From positions 744,001-808,000 of the forward strand of contig NC_013124.1 of NCBI RefSeq assembly GCF_000023265.1: a DNA stretch of 64,000 bases. Direction: 5' to 3'. The position numbers and the translations under genes are program-made. This stretch comes from Acidimicrobium ferrooxidans DSM 10331 (GTDB taxonomy: Bacteria > Actinomycetota > Acidimicrobiia > Acidimicrobiales > Acidimicrobiaceae). Below the pieces are notes generated by a model. That model was not told where the DNA came from, ran no database searches, and was given only the letters and a program-made list of their open reading frames with translations. Of this stretch, positions 33,198 to 42,269 are shown one piece after another (position 1 is the stretch's first letter; the number at the start of each line of letters is the position of its first letter).

Positions 33198-34040
33198 GTG
33201 TCGCGACTGCTTGCGAGACCTCGCTCGACCCTGCTCGTCCTGCTCGTCGTCGGGTTGACCCTGGTGACGGTGAGCTTTCGATCGCCGAACGCGTTTCGTT
33301 TGGGAACCGTCCGTTCGCTCGTCACTGACCTCGTGAACCCGGTGCGCAACGCCGTCGACGGCGCGTTTCGGCCGTTGGCATCCAGCGTGCGCGGCGCGGT
33401 CGACTACCAGCAAGCCGAGGCCGAGATCCGCACACTGAAGGCAGAGGTCGCCCAAGCCGAACTCGCAGCCCGGGAGCACCAAGCTGCTGTGGCACAGCTC
33501 GATCAGCTCTCCCGGCTGCTGCACTTGCCGTGGGCGGGCTCCATCCCCGTCCAGCCAGCGGAGGTCATCGGGACCACTCCGTCGAATCTGCAGCTGTCCT
33601 TCGTGATCGATCGCGGCAGCGCTGCAGGGGTCGCGGTCGGTAATCCCGTGGTTGGTGGCGGTGGTCTCGTGGGGCGTGTCGTCGCGGTGACGTCGTCGAC
33701 GGCGACGGTCCTCGAGATCACCGATCCCACGTCGGTCGTCGGCGTGCGGCTCCCCGGGTCGGGTCAGGTCGGTGCGATGACGGGCAGGGGGCTTGGCGCG
33801 CCAATGTCGGTCTCGCTCATCCAGCCAGGCACGCCGCTGCGGCGAGGGGCGATCCTCGTCACCTCCGGGCTCCAGGGGGGGCTCTTTCCACCGGGAATCC
33901 CGGCGGCGCGCGTCCGGTCGGTCTCGAACCCGTTGAACGCGCTCCAGGAGCAGATCAGCGTTGTTCCGCTCCAGAACCTGTCGTCGCTCGCCTACGTGGA
34001 TGTGCTGCGTTGGGTGCCGACCTCTGGCAGCGGCGCATGA
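33198..34040 (+). CDS. mreC: Rod-shape determining protein MreC
   Basis: 280 residues. A single membrane helix near 11-30 (STLLVLLVVGLTLVTVSF), a coiled coil at about 65-110 rich in Glu, Ala and Gln, then the double beta-barrel with GVAVGNPVVGGGGLVGRV and SVVGVRLPGSG. MreC bridges MreB/MreD and PBP2 in the periplasm. GTG 33198 lies 8 bp after the mreB stop; only a weak GAG serves as ribosome site. Its stop overlaps the mreD ATG. Confidence 0.92.
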   Translation: MSRLLARPRSTLLVLLVVGLTLVTVSFRSPNAFRLGTVRSLVTDLVNPVRNAVDGAFRPLASSVRGAVDYQQAEAEIRTLKAEVAQAELAAREHQAAVAQLDQLSRLLHLPWAGSIPVQPAEVIGTTPSNLQLSFVIDRGSAAGVAVGNPVVGGGGLVGRVVAVTSSTATVLEITDPTSVVGVRLPGSGQVGAMTGRGLGAPMSVSLIQPGTPLRRGAILVTSGLQGGLFPPGIPAARVRSVSNPLNALQEQISVVPLQNLSSLAYVDVLRWVPTSGSGA

Positions 34041-34540
34041 GGTACCTCCGTGCGCTCGTGGTGCTGGTGCTGCTCGGAACCGCGCTCGTCATCCAGAACA
34101 CCGGCCTCGGACAGGCGACGATCCTCGGGGTGCACCCAGATCTCGTCATGGCCATGGTGGCCGCGATCGGGGCGGTACGAGGACGCGAGTCGGGCGCCAT
34201 CGCTGGCTTTGTCGGTGGTATCGCGGTCGACGCCTTCCTGTCGACGCCGTTCGGCCTGTCAGCGTTGATCTACGTCGTCGTCGGGTATCTCGCTGGTGAG
34301 GTGGAGCGCATCGACGGCGGCGCACCCCTCGCGGTGCGCTGGATCGTCGTCGGCCTGGCGAGCCTGGTCGGGGAGGGCCTCTTCGTCGTTGCTGAGTTCC
34401 TGCTGGGGCTTGCGAATCCTCTTCAGACCAGGCTGGTAGAACAGATCTTGGTCGTTGGCGGCGTCAACTTGGTCATCGCTCCGGTGGTCCTTGGGCTCGT
34501 GCGCTTGGCCTTCGTGTCGACGCCGTCGACCGTGAGTTGA
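34037..34540 (+). CDS. mreD: Rod-shape determining membrane protein MreD
   Basis: 167 residues with about five hydrophobic helices, including HPDLVMAMVAAIGAVRGRESGAIAGFVGGIAVDAF, the characteristic MreD stretch. It is a small integral membrane partner of MreC in the elongasome. ATG 34037 overlaps the mreC stop (ATGA). Confidence 0.9.
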   Translation: MRYLRALVVLVLLGTALVIQNTGLGQATILGVHPDLVMAMVAAIGAVRGRESGAIAGFVGGIAVDAFLSTPFGLSALIYVVVGYLAGEVERIDGGAPLAVRWIVVGLASLVGEGLFVVAEFLLGLANPLQTRLVEQILVVGGVNLVIAPVVLGLVRLAFVSTPSTVS

Positions 34541-34554
34541 TCAGGGAGCGTGCG

Positions 34555-36561
34555 ATGCCTCGACGTCGACGTCGCAGCCGTCCGGGCTCACCACCAACCG
34601 GCCCGAGGACGTCGTTCCGAGCACGAGTGCTCGGACTTGCGACCCTCGCCCTGTTCGGCGGTCTGCTCGCCCGGCTCTATTCGTTGCAGGTCCTCGAAGC
34701 ACCGACCTACCAACAGGCGGCGGTCGAGAACTCCGTGCGGACCGTGTCGGTTCCTGCCCCCCGGGGCTTGATCCTCGACCGCAACGGCACGGTCCTCGTC
34801 GGCAACCAGGTCGTCGACGTGGTCGGCCTGTCGGCCTACGAGGCATACCTGCATCCGGCGGTCGTTGGTCGGCTCGCCAAGGTGCTCGGATTGAGCGCCG
34901 CGCAGGTCAAGGCGGATCTCGCCAACTCCCAGTACTCGACCTACGAGCCCACTCCGATCGCCACGGGCGTCTCGCAGGCGACCGCGGTGTCGATCGAGGA
35001 GCACGCGGCCGAGTTTCCAGGCGTGGTCGTGGAGCTCGAGACGCAGCGCACCTACCCACAGGGCGACACGGCGGCCCATATCCTCGGCTACGTGGGTCCG
35101 ATCTCGCCCTCGCAGCTCGCCAAGCTCGCCAAGTACGGGTACGCGGCGGGAGACCAGGTCGGTCGTGCAGGGGTGGAGGAGACGTTCAACCAGTACCTCC
35201 ACGGTCGCGCCGGGTCGGAGCAGCTGCTCGTGAACGCATTTGGTCAGGTGGTCGGGGTACGCAAGCGGGTCGCCCCGACGCCCGGCGGCAATCTCGTGCT
35301 GTCGATCTCGCTGCCGCTCGAGCGCTATGTCGAGCAGGTGCTCGCGACCCAGGTCCGCAAGCTGTCGAACTCCTACAACAGCTACTTCGGGCGCTACACC
35401 GGCAACCTCGGCGGGGCCGCGGTGGTGGAGGATCCGAACAACGGGCAGATCCTCGCCATGGCTTCCTATCCCACGTACAACCCCGAGTGGTGGGTCGGGG
35501 GCATCTCGACGCAGCACTACGCGGAGCTGACCAGCGCGTCGGCGAACGACCCGCTGCTCAACCGCGCGATCTCCGCAGCCTTCACCCCCGGCTCGACGTT
35601 CAAGCTCGCGACCGCTTCGGCGGCGCTCCAGGACGGGCTGATCACCCCCAGCACGGTCATCGACGACACGGGCCAGTTCCAGATCCCGAACTGCACCGGA
35701 TCGTTCTGCTCGCTCCACAACTCAGGTGGTGAGGCGCTCGGCCCCATCACCATCACGACCGCGCTCGCTGCCTCGGACGACGTCTTCTTCTACACACTCG
35801 GCTACCGCTTCTATACGCAGGCGGCGCAGTTCGGCCAGACGCCGATCCAGAACATGGCGGCTGCGTATGGCTGGGGTAAGCCGACGGGCATCGCGCTCCC
35901 CGGCGAGGTCTCGGGCATGGTGGACTCGCCCCAGCTGCGCAAGTACCTCCACGAGCACTATCCACAGGCCTATCCCTACGACACCTGGTACGTGGCCGAT
36001 CAGCTGGAGATGGCGTTCGGCCAGGGGCTCACCGAGATCACGCCGATCCAGCTCGCCAACGCCTACTCGACGTTCCTGAACGGCGGGACTCGCTACGTTC
36101 CCCAGATCGCCCTCGCGGTGACGAACGACCAGGGCCGTGTGATCCAGCGCTTCGCGCCCAAGGTGGCGGGACACGTGACGCTCTCGCCGACGGTGCGCCA
36201 GACGCTCATCCAGGGCTACGAGGAAGAGGTCTCCAATCCGCTGGGCACGGGCTACTACGTCTGGCAGGGTTGGCCCGATGCCAGCTACACGATCGCCGGC
36301 AAGACCGGGACGGCGTCCGTGTCCGGCCAGGTGCCGAACTCGTGGTACGTCGGCATGGGGCCGATGCAGAACCCGCAGTACGTCGTGGTGGTGGCGATCC
36401 CCAATGGAGGGTTCGGCGATCTCGGTGCGGGTCCGGTGGCGCGCGAGATCTTCACGTACCTCCGAGCACACCCGGTCGGCGCCCCGAACTACCAGGTCTC
36501 CCACCTCGCTGCGGGATCGATCACGCCAGTCGGGCAGCTCGGCAGGACCTCGGCGGGCTAA
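34555..36561 (+). CDS. mrdA: Penicillin-binding protein 2, elongasome transpeptidase
   Basis: Class B PBP of 668 residues. Basic cytosolic start, one membrane helix near 26-45, dimerisation domain, then the transpeptidase with Ser347 in STFK, SDDVFF as the SxN-region equivalent, and K583-T-G-T. It crosslinks side-wall peptidoglycan with MreBCD. ATG 34555 has GGGAG six nt upstream; a TTG at 34537 overlapping mreD is less likely. RodA, the glycosyltransferase that usually follows, is missing from this cluster. Its TAA stop starts a TAAACT hexamer. Confidence 0.95.
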   Translation: MPRRRRRSRPGSPPTGPRTSFRARVLGLATLALFGGLLARLYSLQVLEAPTYQQAAVENSVRTVSVPAPRGLILDRNGTVLVGNQVVDVVGLSAYEAYLHPAVVGRLAKVLGLSAAQVKADLANSQYSTYEPTPIATGVSQATAVSIEEHAAEFPGVVVELETQRTYPQGDTAAHILGYVGPISPSQLAKLAKYGYAAGDQVGRAGVEETFNQYLHGRAGSEQLLVNAFGQVVGVRKRVAPTPGGNLVLSISLPLERYVEQVLATQVRKLSNSYNSYFGRYTGNLGGAAVVEDPNNGQILAMASYPTYNPEWWVGGISTQHYAELTSASANDPLLNRAISAAFTPGSTFKLATASAALQDGLITPSTVIDDTGQFQIPNCTGSFCSLHNSGGEALGPITITTALAASDDVFFYTLGYRFYTQAAQFGQTPIQNMAAAYGWGKPTGIALPGEVSGMVDSPQLRKYLHEHYPQAYPYDTWYVADQLEMAFGQGLTEITPIQLANAYSTFLNGGTRYVPQIALAVTNDQGRVIQRFAPKVAGHVTLSPTVRQTLIQGYEEEVSNPLGTGYYVWQGWPDASYTIAGKTGTASVSGQVPNSWYVGMGPMQNPQYVVVVAIPNGGFGDLGAGPVAREIFTYLRAHPVGAPNYQVSHLAAGSITPVGQLGRTSAG

Positions 36562-36869
36562 ACTGCCGGTGAGCGTCCCCTTGGCCTACCCAGCGTGACT
36601 GCGAGAGTCCGCTCGCGGTGGGCACGGGGCTTCGGATTCCAGTGGGGCGCGGGGTCGATCGGAGGGTGATGCGGTGAGCAAGCGTGCTCAGCTCCCGTGT
36701 CCTCGTGTCGACCCGTGGGACATCGTCTGGGAAGCCGCCATCGCCGCATCCGAATGGACGGCCCCCGACACGAGTTCGATGGTGGTCCGCGGGCCCAGGC
36801 GGCGTTCGCGCGTCGGTCTCGATGCGCCCGGTCGCTCGCGCGCCACCCAGCAACCGAGAAGAGGGTTTC
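36562..36869 (+). other. 308-bp leader region of rne with one ribosome-site-bearing ORF
   Basis: TAAACT (36559-36564), formed by the mrdA stop, could start a transcript near 36571, giving rne a 5' leader of about 300 nt. Within it, GCGAG/CTCGC pairs at 36600-36616. GTG 36674, with GGAGGG at 36661-36666, opens an 80-codon frame ending at 36916, which overlaps the rne start; it has no recognisable family and may be a leader ORF or chance. Nothing else was seen. Confidence 0.4.
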
Positions 36870-38690
36870 ATGGTCGATCAGCCAACACCGACGGACCGTG
36901 GGGGTGCGGGTCCTGAAGGAGCAGCTCCACCGCCTCCTCCACCACCTCCACCACGAGCGCCAAAGGCTGCCTCAGCGCCGGCCACCTCGAGCGCTCAAGG
37001 TCAGGGGCGACGACGTCGGTCGCGAGGAGCTCGCCGCGGCTCAGCGGCGTCGAGCGCTCTCGACGCCACGTCGGAGGCCGTAGCAGAGACCTCGCCAGCC
37101 GATCGGCCCGCGAGCGCAGCTGGCGGGCGCCCAGATGGCCTCGGCGACGACGCTCCCGCGAACGGAGCCGACGGCTCTGGGAGCCCGGCTCAGGGGGCCC
37201 CGGGTGGAGAGGGTAGTGGCCCATCGGCCGAGGGTTCGCGACGTCGGCGTTCGCGTCGCGGCGGCCGCGGTCGGCGGGGTCAGGGAACCCCGAGCGAGGC
37301 CCGGAGCGAGCCGGTGATGATGGAGATCCAGGCGCCGCTCGCCGAGCCCTCCTCGCAGCGTCAGGGGCGCCGTAGGGCCCAGAGTCGCCTCCCGAGGGAG
37401 CGGCGTGGCCGACCGGTCGGGCGCTACCAGATGGCCGTGCATGTCCACGGGGACGTCACGCACGTCGCGATTCTCGAGGGTCGCAGCTTGATCCAGCACG
37501 CGGTCTCTCGCGCGAGCGACACCGAGACGAGCGTGGTGGGCAACATCTATCTCGGACGGGTGGTGAACGTGCTACCCGGCATGGAGGCCGCGTTCATCGA
37601 CATCGGCACGGCGAAGAACGCGGTGCTCTACCGCGGCGACGTGCGCTACGAGCGCGAGGATCTCGAGGGACTCGGTGACGGCGCCCGCATCGAGCAGCTG
37701 CTGCGTCCGAAGCAGGTGATCGTGTGCCAGGCGGTGAAGAACCCGATCGCGCACAAGGGCGCGCGCCTCACGCAGGAGGTGTCACTCCCGGGGCGTTTCG
37801 CGGTGCTGGTGCCGGGTCAGCGGTCGGTGGGCATCTCGAAGCGCCTCCCAGACCAGGAGCGACGGCGTCTGCGAGGGCTCGTCGAGGATCTCGTGCCCGA
37901 GGGTTTCGGCGTGATTCTGCGCACTGCTGCTGAGGGCGCGACCCGAGCGGAACTCGAGCGCGACATCACGCAGCTCGTCGGGATGTGGCAGCGCATCGAC
38001 GAGCTGGCACGAACTGAGCACGCTCCAGCCCTGCTCTACCAGGAGCCCCCAGCAGCGGTCCGCGTCATCCGCGAGGAGTTCTCGCAGGAGTTCCGCTCGG
38101 TCGCGATCGATGACCGAGCGCTCTACGAGGACGTCGCGCGCTACGTCCAGACGATCTCGCCCGAGCTCGCCGACCGTGTCGAGTACTACGACGCCGAGGC
38201 AGAGGGCGTTCCGATCTTTCAGCGTTACCACGTTCAGCACCAGCTCGCCAAGGCGCTCGAGCGCACGGTCTGGTTGCCGAGCGGCGGATCGCTCGTCATC
38301 GATCGCGCAGAAGCGCTCACCGTCATCGACGTCAACACGGCCCGCAACGTCGGGGCGGTGTCACTGGAGGAGACGATCCACCGCAACAATCTCGAGGCGG
38401 TCGAGGAGATCGCTCGGCAGCTCCGACTCCGCGACATCGGCGGGATCATCGTGATCGACGTCGTGGACATGGTGGACCCGCAGAACCGTGACGACGTGAT
38501 GCGGGCGTTCCGAGCAGCCCTTGCTCGCGACAAGACGAGAACCCACGTCTACGACATGAGCCCGCTGGGTCTCATCCAGATGACCCGGCAGCGCATCAGT
38601 GAGGGCCTCGTGGAGTCGCTCTCGTCGACGTGCCCGACCTGCCATGGCCAAGGCTACGTCCTGGACGAGGATGTGGTCGCGAGCCGCTAG
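36870..38690 (+). CDS. rne: Ribonuclease E/G
   Basis: 606 residues. The first 180 are disordered, with a proline tract (PPPPPPPPP) followed by several Arg-rich clusters (RRRRSRGARRG, RRRRSRRGGRGRRGQG), likely RNA- and partner-binding. The catalytic core from about 185 has the S1 domain (NIYLGRVVNVLPGMEAAFIDIG), the 5'-sensor/DNase-like domain, the metal Asp region VIDVNTARN and DVVDMVDPQNRDDV, and the Zn-link CPTCHGQG at the C-terminus. It initiates mRNA decay and processes rRNA and tRNA. ATG 36870 has a weak AGAGGG; an in-frame GTG at 36684 would add 62 residues of poor-quality sequence and was not chosen. Confidence 0.93.
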   Translation: MVDQPTPTDRGGAGPEGAAPPPPPPPPPRAPKAASAPATSSAQGQGRRRRSRGARRGSAASSALDATSEAVAETSPADRPASAAGGRPDGLGDDAPANGADGSGSPAQGAPGGEGSGPSAEGSRRRRSRRGGRGRRGQGTPSEARSEPVMMEIQAPLAEPSSQRQGRRRAQSRLPRERRGRPVGRYQMAVHVHGDVTHVAILEGRSLIQHAVSRASDTETSVVGNIYLGRVVNVLPGMEAAFIDIGTAKNAVLYRGDVRYEREDLEGLGDGARIEQLLRPKQVIVCQAVKNPIAHKGARLTQEVSLPGRFAVLVPGQRSVGISKRLPDQERRRLRGLVEDLVPEGFGVILRTAAEGATRAELERDITQLVGMWQRIDELARTEHAPALLYQEPPAAVRVIREEFSQEFRSVAIDDRALYEDVARYVQTISPELADRVEYYDAEAEGVPIFQRYHVQHQLAKALERTVWLPSGGSLVIDRAEALTVIDVNTARNVGAVSLEETIHRNNLEAVEEIARQLRLRDIGGIIVIDVVDMVDPQNRDDVMRAFRAALARDKTRTHVYDMSPLGLIQMTRQRISEGLVESLSSTCPTCHGQGYVLDEDVVASR

Positions 38691-38693
38691 GCT
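38688..38693 (+). promoter_or_regulatory. -10 TAGGCT formed by the rne stop codon, before rplU
   Basis: The rne TAG begins TAGGCT, which ends 10 nt before ATG 38704. It would let the ribosomal protein genes be transcribed independently of rne with almost no leader. Confidence 0.55.
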
Positions 38694-38703
38694 CGTGCGA
38701 GCT

Positions 38704-39039
38704 ATGGACGCAATCATCTCAACCGGGGGCCGCCAAGAGCGGGTGCGCGAGGGGGACGAGGTCCTCCTCGACCTCCAGTCGTTCGAGGGCTCCTCGGCGC
38801 GGCTCACTCCACTGGCGATCATCGACGGTGACGAGGTTCTCGTCGCCCCGGCTCAGCTCGAGGGAGCCTATGTCGAGGTCGACATCGTCGGGGTGGCCAA
38901 GGGTCCCAAGGTTCGAGGGTTCACCTACAAGGCCAAGGCGAACGAGCGTCGCCGTTACGGCCATCGTCAGCGGTACGTCCGTGTGCGCGTGACGAGTGTC
39001 CACGTCGAGCGCGCGGCGGCAGTGGAGAGGACTGCGTAG
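38704..39039 (+). CDS. rplU: 50S ribosomal protein L21
   Basis: 111 residues. The family pattern is present: [16 protein letters not shown] at the start, then [33 protein letters not shown], the conserved basic KxRRRxGHRQ rRNA-binding tail. Two bases separate it from rpmA. No Shine-Dalgarno precedes ATG 38704. Confidence 0.96.
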   Translation: MDAIISTGGRQERVREGDEVLLDLQSFEGSSARLTPLAIIDGDEVLVAPAQLEGAYVEVDIVGVAKGPKVRGFTYKAKANERRRYGHRQRYVRVRVTSVHVERAAAVERTA

Positions 39040-39041
39040 CC

Positions 39042-39308
39042 ATGTCGAAGACCAAGGGTGGCGGATCGACGAAGAACGGTCGCGACTCGAATGCGCAGCG
39101 ACTCGGCGTCAAGGCATTCGGTGGCGAGACCGTGAAGGCGGGCTCCATCATCGTGCGTCAGCGCGGGACACGATTCTTCCCGGGCCACAACGTCGGTCGA
39201 GGGCGTGACGATACGTTGTTCGCACTCGCCGCGGGCCAGGTTCGCTTCGGCGTTCGTCGTGGTCGTCGCGTCGTCGACGTCGAGCCCGCCGGGGAGTCGC
39301 TCGGCTAG
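39042..39308 (+). CDS. rpmA: 50S ribosomal protein L27
   Basis: 88 residues. [23 protein letters not shown] at the N-terminus reaches toward the peptidyl-transferase centre, followed by [26 protein letters not shown]. There is no Firmicutes-type cleavable leader. It starts at ATG 39042, with GGAGAGG about 10 nt upstream inside the end of rplU. Confidence 0.97.
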   Translation: MSKTKGGGSTKNGRDSNAQRLGVKAFGGETVKAGSIIVRQRGTRFFPGHNVGRGRDDTLFALAAGQVRFGVRRGRRVVDVEPAGESLG

Positions 39309-39321
39309 GCGGCCGAGCAGC

Positions 39322-40590
39322 GTGTCGAGCTTCGTCGATCGCGCTCAGCTCCATGCTCGAGCGGGCGATGGCGGGGCGGGTGCGGTCTCCTTTCGCCGTG
39401 AGGCCCACGTGGATCGTGGTGGGCCTGATGGCGGTGACGGTGGTGATGGCGGAAGCGTCTTCGTCCAGGGCGACGAAGGCGTCGCCTCGCTGATCGCCTT
39501 CCGCGATCAGCCGTTTCGCCGTGCAGAAGATGGCCAGCATGGCCGCGGGCAACGGCGGCATGGGCGTCGCGGCCGAGATCTCGTCGTGCGGCTCCCGCTC
39601 GGGACGGTCGTGCGTGATGGCGAGGGCAACGTCCTCGCCGAGATCCTCGACACCACGACCCGCGTGGAGATCGCCAGAGGTGGGCGTGGGGGGCAGGGGA
39701 ACGCTCGGTTCCTCTCGAACCGCCGCCGTGCGCCGGCGTTTGCGGAGCAGGGCGAGCATGGCGACGATCGGTGGGTCAATCTCGAGCTGAAGCTCGTCGC
39801 GGACGTCGCACTCGTTGGGCCTCCGAATGCGGGCAAGAGCTCACTCGTTGGGGTGCTCACCAACGCCAGACCGAAGATCGGGGACTATCCCTTCACGACG
39901 CTCGAGCCCACCCTCGGCGTCGTGCGGCGCGGCCCCGAGCGCGAGTTCGTCATCGCTGACGTTCCTGGTCTCATCGAGGGGGCGAGTGAGGGTCGTGGGC
40001 TCGGCCATGCGTTCCTCCGACACGTGGAACGCGCGCGGGTGTGCGCCGTCGTCGTCGACGCGGCGAGTGCGGCACCGGAGCGCGATGCCGCGACGACGTT
40101 GCATGAGCTCCACGCGTATGCCCCATGGCTCAGAGAGCGCCCGACGGTCGTGGTGCTCCAGAAGGCCGATCTCGTCGACGACCGAGCCATGGTGGCCGAG
40201 CGGGTTGGTGACGCGGTCGGGCTCCCGGTGGCAGGTGTCGTCTCCGCTCACCAGCGGGAGGGTCTCGGGCCGCTGCTCGACGTGTTCGAGCGACTCGTGG
40301 CCGAGGCGCGGGCTCGGGCGGCGGCGGGGCCGGCGGTGACCGTGCTCAGGCCTCGGGCGCGTGTGGAGGCGGAGGCGCGTCGTGTCGCGCCCGGGGTTTT
40401 CGAGTTGCTCGGACGCGACGCCATCCGGGCCGTGCGCTTGAGCGATCTCAGCGACGAGGGCGCCTTACGGGTGGTGCACGAGCGTCTCGGAGCGCTTGGG
40501 CTGTTGCGGGCGTTGCGCCGTCTCGGGGCTCGCGATGGCGACGTCGTTCGTGTCGGGGACCTCGAGCTCACCTACGAGGACGAGGCGTGA
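39322..40590 (+). CDS. obgE: GTPase ObgE/CgtA
   Basis: 422 residues. The Obg fold has its glycine runs (GDGGAGAVSF, GGPDGGDGGDGGSV), then the G domain with G1 GPPNAGKSS, G3 DVPGLIEGA and G4 QKAD, and a C-terminal OCT domain (FELLGRDAIRAVRLSDLSDE). It works in late 50S assembly and the stringent response. Start GTG 39322, 13 nt after rpmA. The L21-L27-Obg-ProB order is the common actinobacterial one. Confidence 0.96.
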   Translation: MSSFVDRAQLHARAGDGGAGAVSFRREAHVDRGGPDGGDGGDGGSVFVQGDEGVASLIAFRDQPFRRAEDGQHGRGQRRHGRRGRDLVVRLPLGTVVRDGEGNVLAEILDTTTRVEIARGGRGGQGNARFLSNRRRAPAFAEQGEHGDDRWVNLELKLVADVALVGPPNAGKSSLVGVLTNARPKIGDYPFTTLEPTLGVVRRGPEREFVIADVPGLIEGASEGRGLGHAFLRHVERARVCAVVVDAASAAPERDAATTLHELHAYAPWLRERPTVVVLQKADLVDDRAMVAERVGDAVGLPVAGVVSAHQREGLGPLLDVFERLVAEARARAAAGPAVTVLRPRARVEAEARRVAPGVFELLGRDAIRAVRLSDLSDEGALRVVHERLGALGLLRALRRLGARDGDVVRVGDLELTYEDEA

Positions 40591-41675
40591 TCCGGCGCCT
40601 GGTGGTGAAGGTGGGCACCTCCTCGCTGACGACCGAGGCGGGCTCGCTCCGCACCGAGCTCATCGGGAGCCTCGCCGCTCAGATCGCCGAGCTCGAGCGG
40701 AGCGGCGTCACGGTGGTCTGGGTCGCCAGTGGCGCGGTCGCCGTCGGACTGGCTCGCTGTGGGCTGACGAGGCCGCAGGAACCCGACGTCCTCCAGGCCG
40801 CGAGCGCACTTGGTCAGGTGGTGCTCGCGTCTGGACTCATCGAGGCGCTCGGAGCGCATGGAGTGCTGGGAGGACAGATCCTTCTCACCTCGGATGCACT
40901 CGCCGATCGTCGGAGCTACCTGCATGCGCGCACCACGTTCGAGGCGCTGTTTCGCCTGGGTGTGGTGCCGGTCGTGAACGAGAACGACGCGGTGGCCAGT
41001 GACGAGATCCGCTTCGGCGACAACGATCGGCTCGCGGCGCTCGTCGCACACCTCGTGGGTGCCGATCGGTTGCTGTTGCTCACCGATCAGCCGGGCGTCT
41101 TCGCCAAGGATCCCCGTTCCCATCCCGACGCCGACCTCATCGAGGAGCTGACGCCCGAGGCTGCCTCGGTGGTGACGCTCGGTGGTGCCGGCACGATGCG
41201 CGGAAGCGGCGGCATGAGCTCGAAGGTCCAAGCCGCCGAGATCGCGGCCCGTTCGGGGGCCGACTGCCTCATCGCGAGCGCGGCTCGTGCCGAGGTGATC
41301 GTGGACGCCGCGCGCGGACGTCCGCTGGTGGCGACCCTCGTGCGACGCCGTCGTCGGCGTGAGCCTGCACGGAGGTTGTGGATCGCCTACGCGGCGACGC
41401 CTCAGGGTCGCGTGGTGGTCGACGACGGAGCGCGCGATGCGCTCGTCGAGCGCGGCGCGTCACTGCTCGCCGTCGGGATCGTCGAGGTCAGCGGGGAGTT
41501 CCTCGCCGGCAGCGTGGTCGAGGTCGCCGACCGATCAGGGCGGCTGTTCGCCAAGGGCGTGGTGCGGGTCGATTCGAGGGATGTGCGTCGTTGTCGCGAC
41601 GAGGTCATCCACCGTGACGACCTCGCCATCCTCGTCGAGGGCCCCGGGCCGAGAGAGCACCACGCAGACGGATGA
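40587..41675 (+). CDS. proB: Glutamate 5-kinase
   Basis: First enzyme of proline synthesis, making gamma-glutamyl phosphate. 362 residues: amino-acid kinase domain with VVKVGTSSLT, VASGAVAVG, NENDAV and GTGGMS-like GSGGMSSKVQAA, then a C-terminal PUA domain (RVVVDDGARDALVERGASLLAVGI). GTG 40587 overlaps the obgE stop. Its usual partner proA lies 6.2 kb away, beyond a reverse-strand block. Confidence 0.96.
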   Translation: MIRRLVVKVGTSSLTTEAGSLRTELIGSLAAQIAELERSGVTVVWVASGAVAVGLARCGLTRPQEPDVLQAASALGQVVLASGLIEALGAHGVLGGQILLTSDALADRRSYLHARTTFEALFRLGVVPVVNENDAVASDEIRFGDNDRLAALVAHLVGADRLLLLTDQPGVFAKDPRSHPDADLIEELTPEAASVVTLGGAGTMRGSGGMSSKVQAAEIAARSGADCLIASAARAEVIVDAARGRPLVATLVRRRRRREPARRLWIAYAATPQGRVVVDDGARDALVERGASLLAVGIVEVSGEFLAGSVVEVADRSGRLFAKGVVRVDSRDVRRCRDEVIHRDDLAILVEGPGPREHHADG

Positions 41676-41778
41676 CTCGTCCGCAGGTCCTCGCTCGGTT
41701 CGGAGTCTGCCGCGAGGGTTGTGCGCGAGCGTTCGGTGCCGTGCCGACGAGGCGGCCTTGGCGAGCGACGCCGCCTTG

Positions 41779-41799
41779 ACCACGGCCGAGAGCCGTGGT
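41779..41799. terminator. 8-bp hairpin between convergent proB and the 41807 gene
   Basis: ACCACGGC (41779-41786) pairs with GCCGTGGT (41792-41799) around CGAGA. It lies 104 bp after the proB stop and 8 bp beyond the stop of the convergent gene, so it could serve both directions. No T-run. Confidence 0.5.
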
Positions 41800-41806
41800 G
41801 GCGTGC

Positions 41807-42187
41807 TCAGACGAGCTCGGCGATGCGGCGAGCGAGCTTGTCCTCGATCTCGCGATTCCACGCGAGCTCGGCGAGATCGAGCGGCAGGAACAGGTCGGAG
41901 ATGAGCAGCGTCTCCACGCCCGCGACGACGAGGTCCTTGCGCCAGTTGCCGACGCCGATCGTCACGGTGACGGGGCTCGGTGTGACGGTGAAGACGAGGG
42001 CCCGTTGCGCATCGATGATCTCAGCGAGGAACCCACCCTTCTTGGCCTGCAGCACGAAACCCTTCGTGCCATCCCCGGCCATCTCGACGGTGAAGCCATC
42101 GCCCTCGAGGAGTTGGCGTACCTTGGTCGCGAGCTCACTCGGGTCGACCTGCTTGTCGCCGAAGGTCACGGTCTTCTTGCCTGCCAT
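41807..42187 (-). CDS. Small protein of unknown function, 126 residues
   Basis: No family recognised. It starts MAGKKTVTFGDKQVDPSELA, continues with alternating charged helix and beta stretches (VRQLLEGDGFTVEMAGDGTKGFVLQAKKGG, then VTPSPVTVTIGVGNW) and ends in an amphipathic helix (AWNREIEDKLARRIAEL). No signal peptide. ATG 42187 has GAGGAG six nt upstream; an upstream ATG at 42220 lacks one. The layout suggests a compact soluble domain. It is oriented against proB. Confidence 0.72.
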   Translation of the reverse strand: MAGKKTVTFGDKQVDPSELATKVRQLLEGDGFTVEMAGDGTKGFVLQAKKGGFLAEIIDAQRALVFTVTPSPVTVTIGVGNWRKDLVVAGVETLLISDLFLPLDLAELAWNREIEDKLARRIAELV

Positions 42188-42269
42188 GGAGTACTCCTCG
42201 TGGTCGGATCGTGCCTTCATAGTCTCGACGACCGGGCGGGCCAGCGCAAGTCGCGGCGGTGTCGTCCTC

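Noticed and set aside
36684-36869. 62-residue N-terminal extension of RNase E from GTG 36684
   Set aside because: The added sequence is Arg/Ser/Pro-rich without family support, and ATG 36870 has its own ribosome site.
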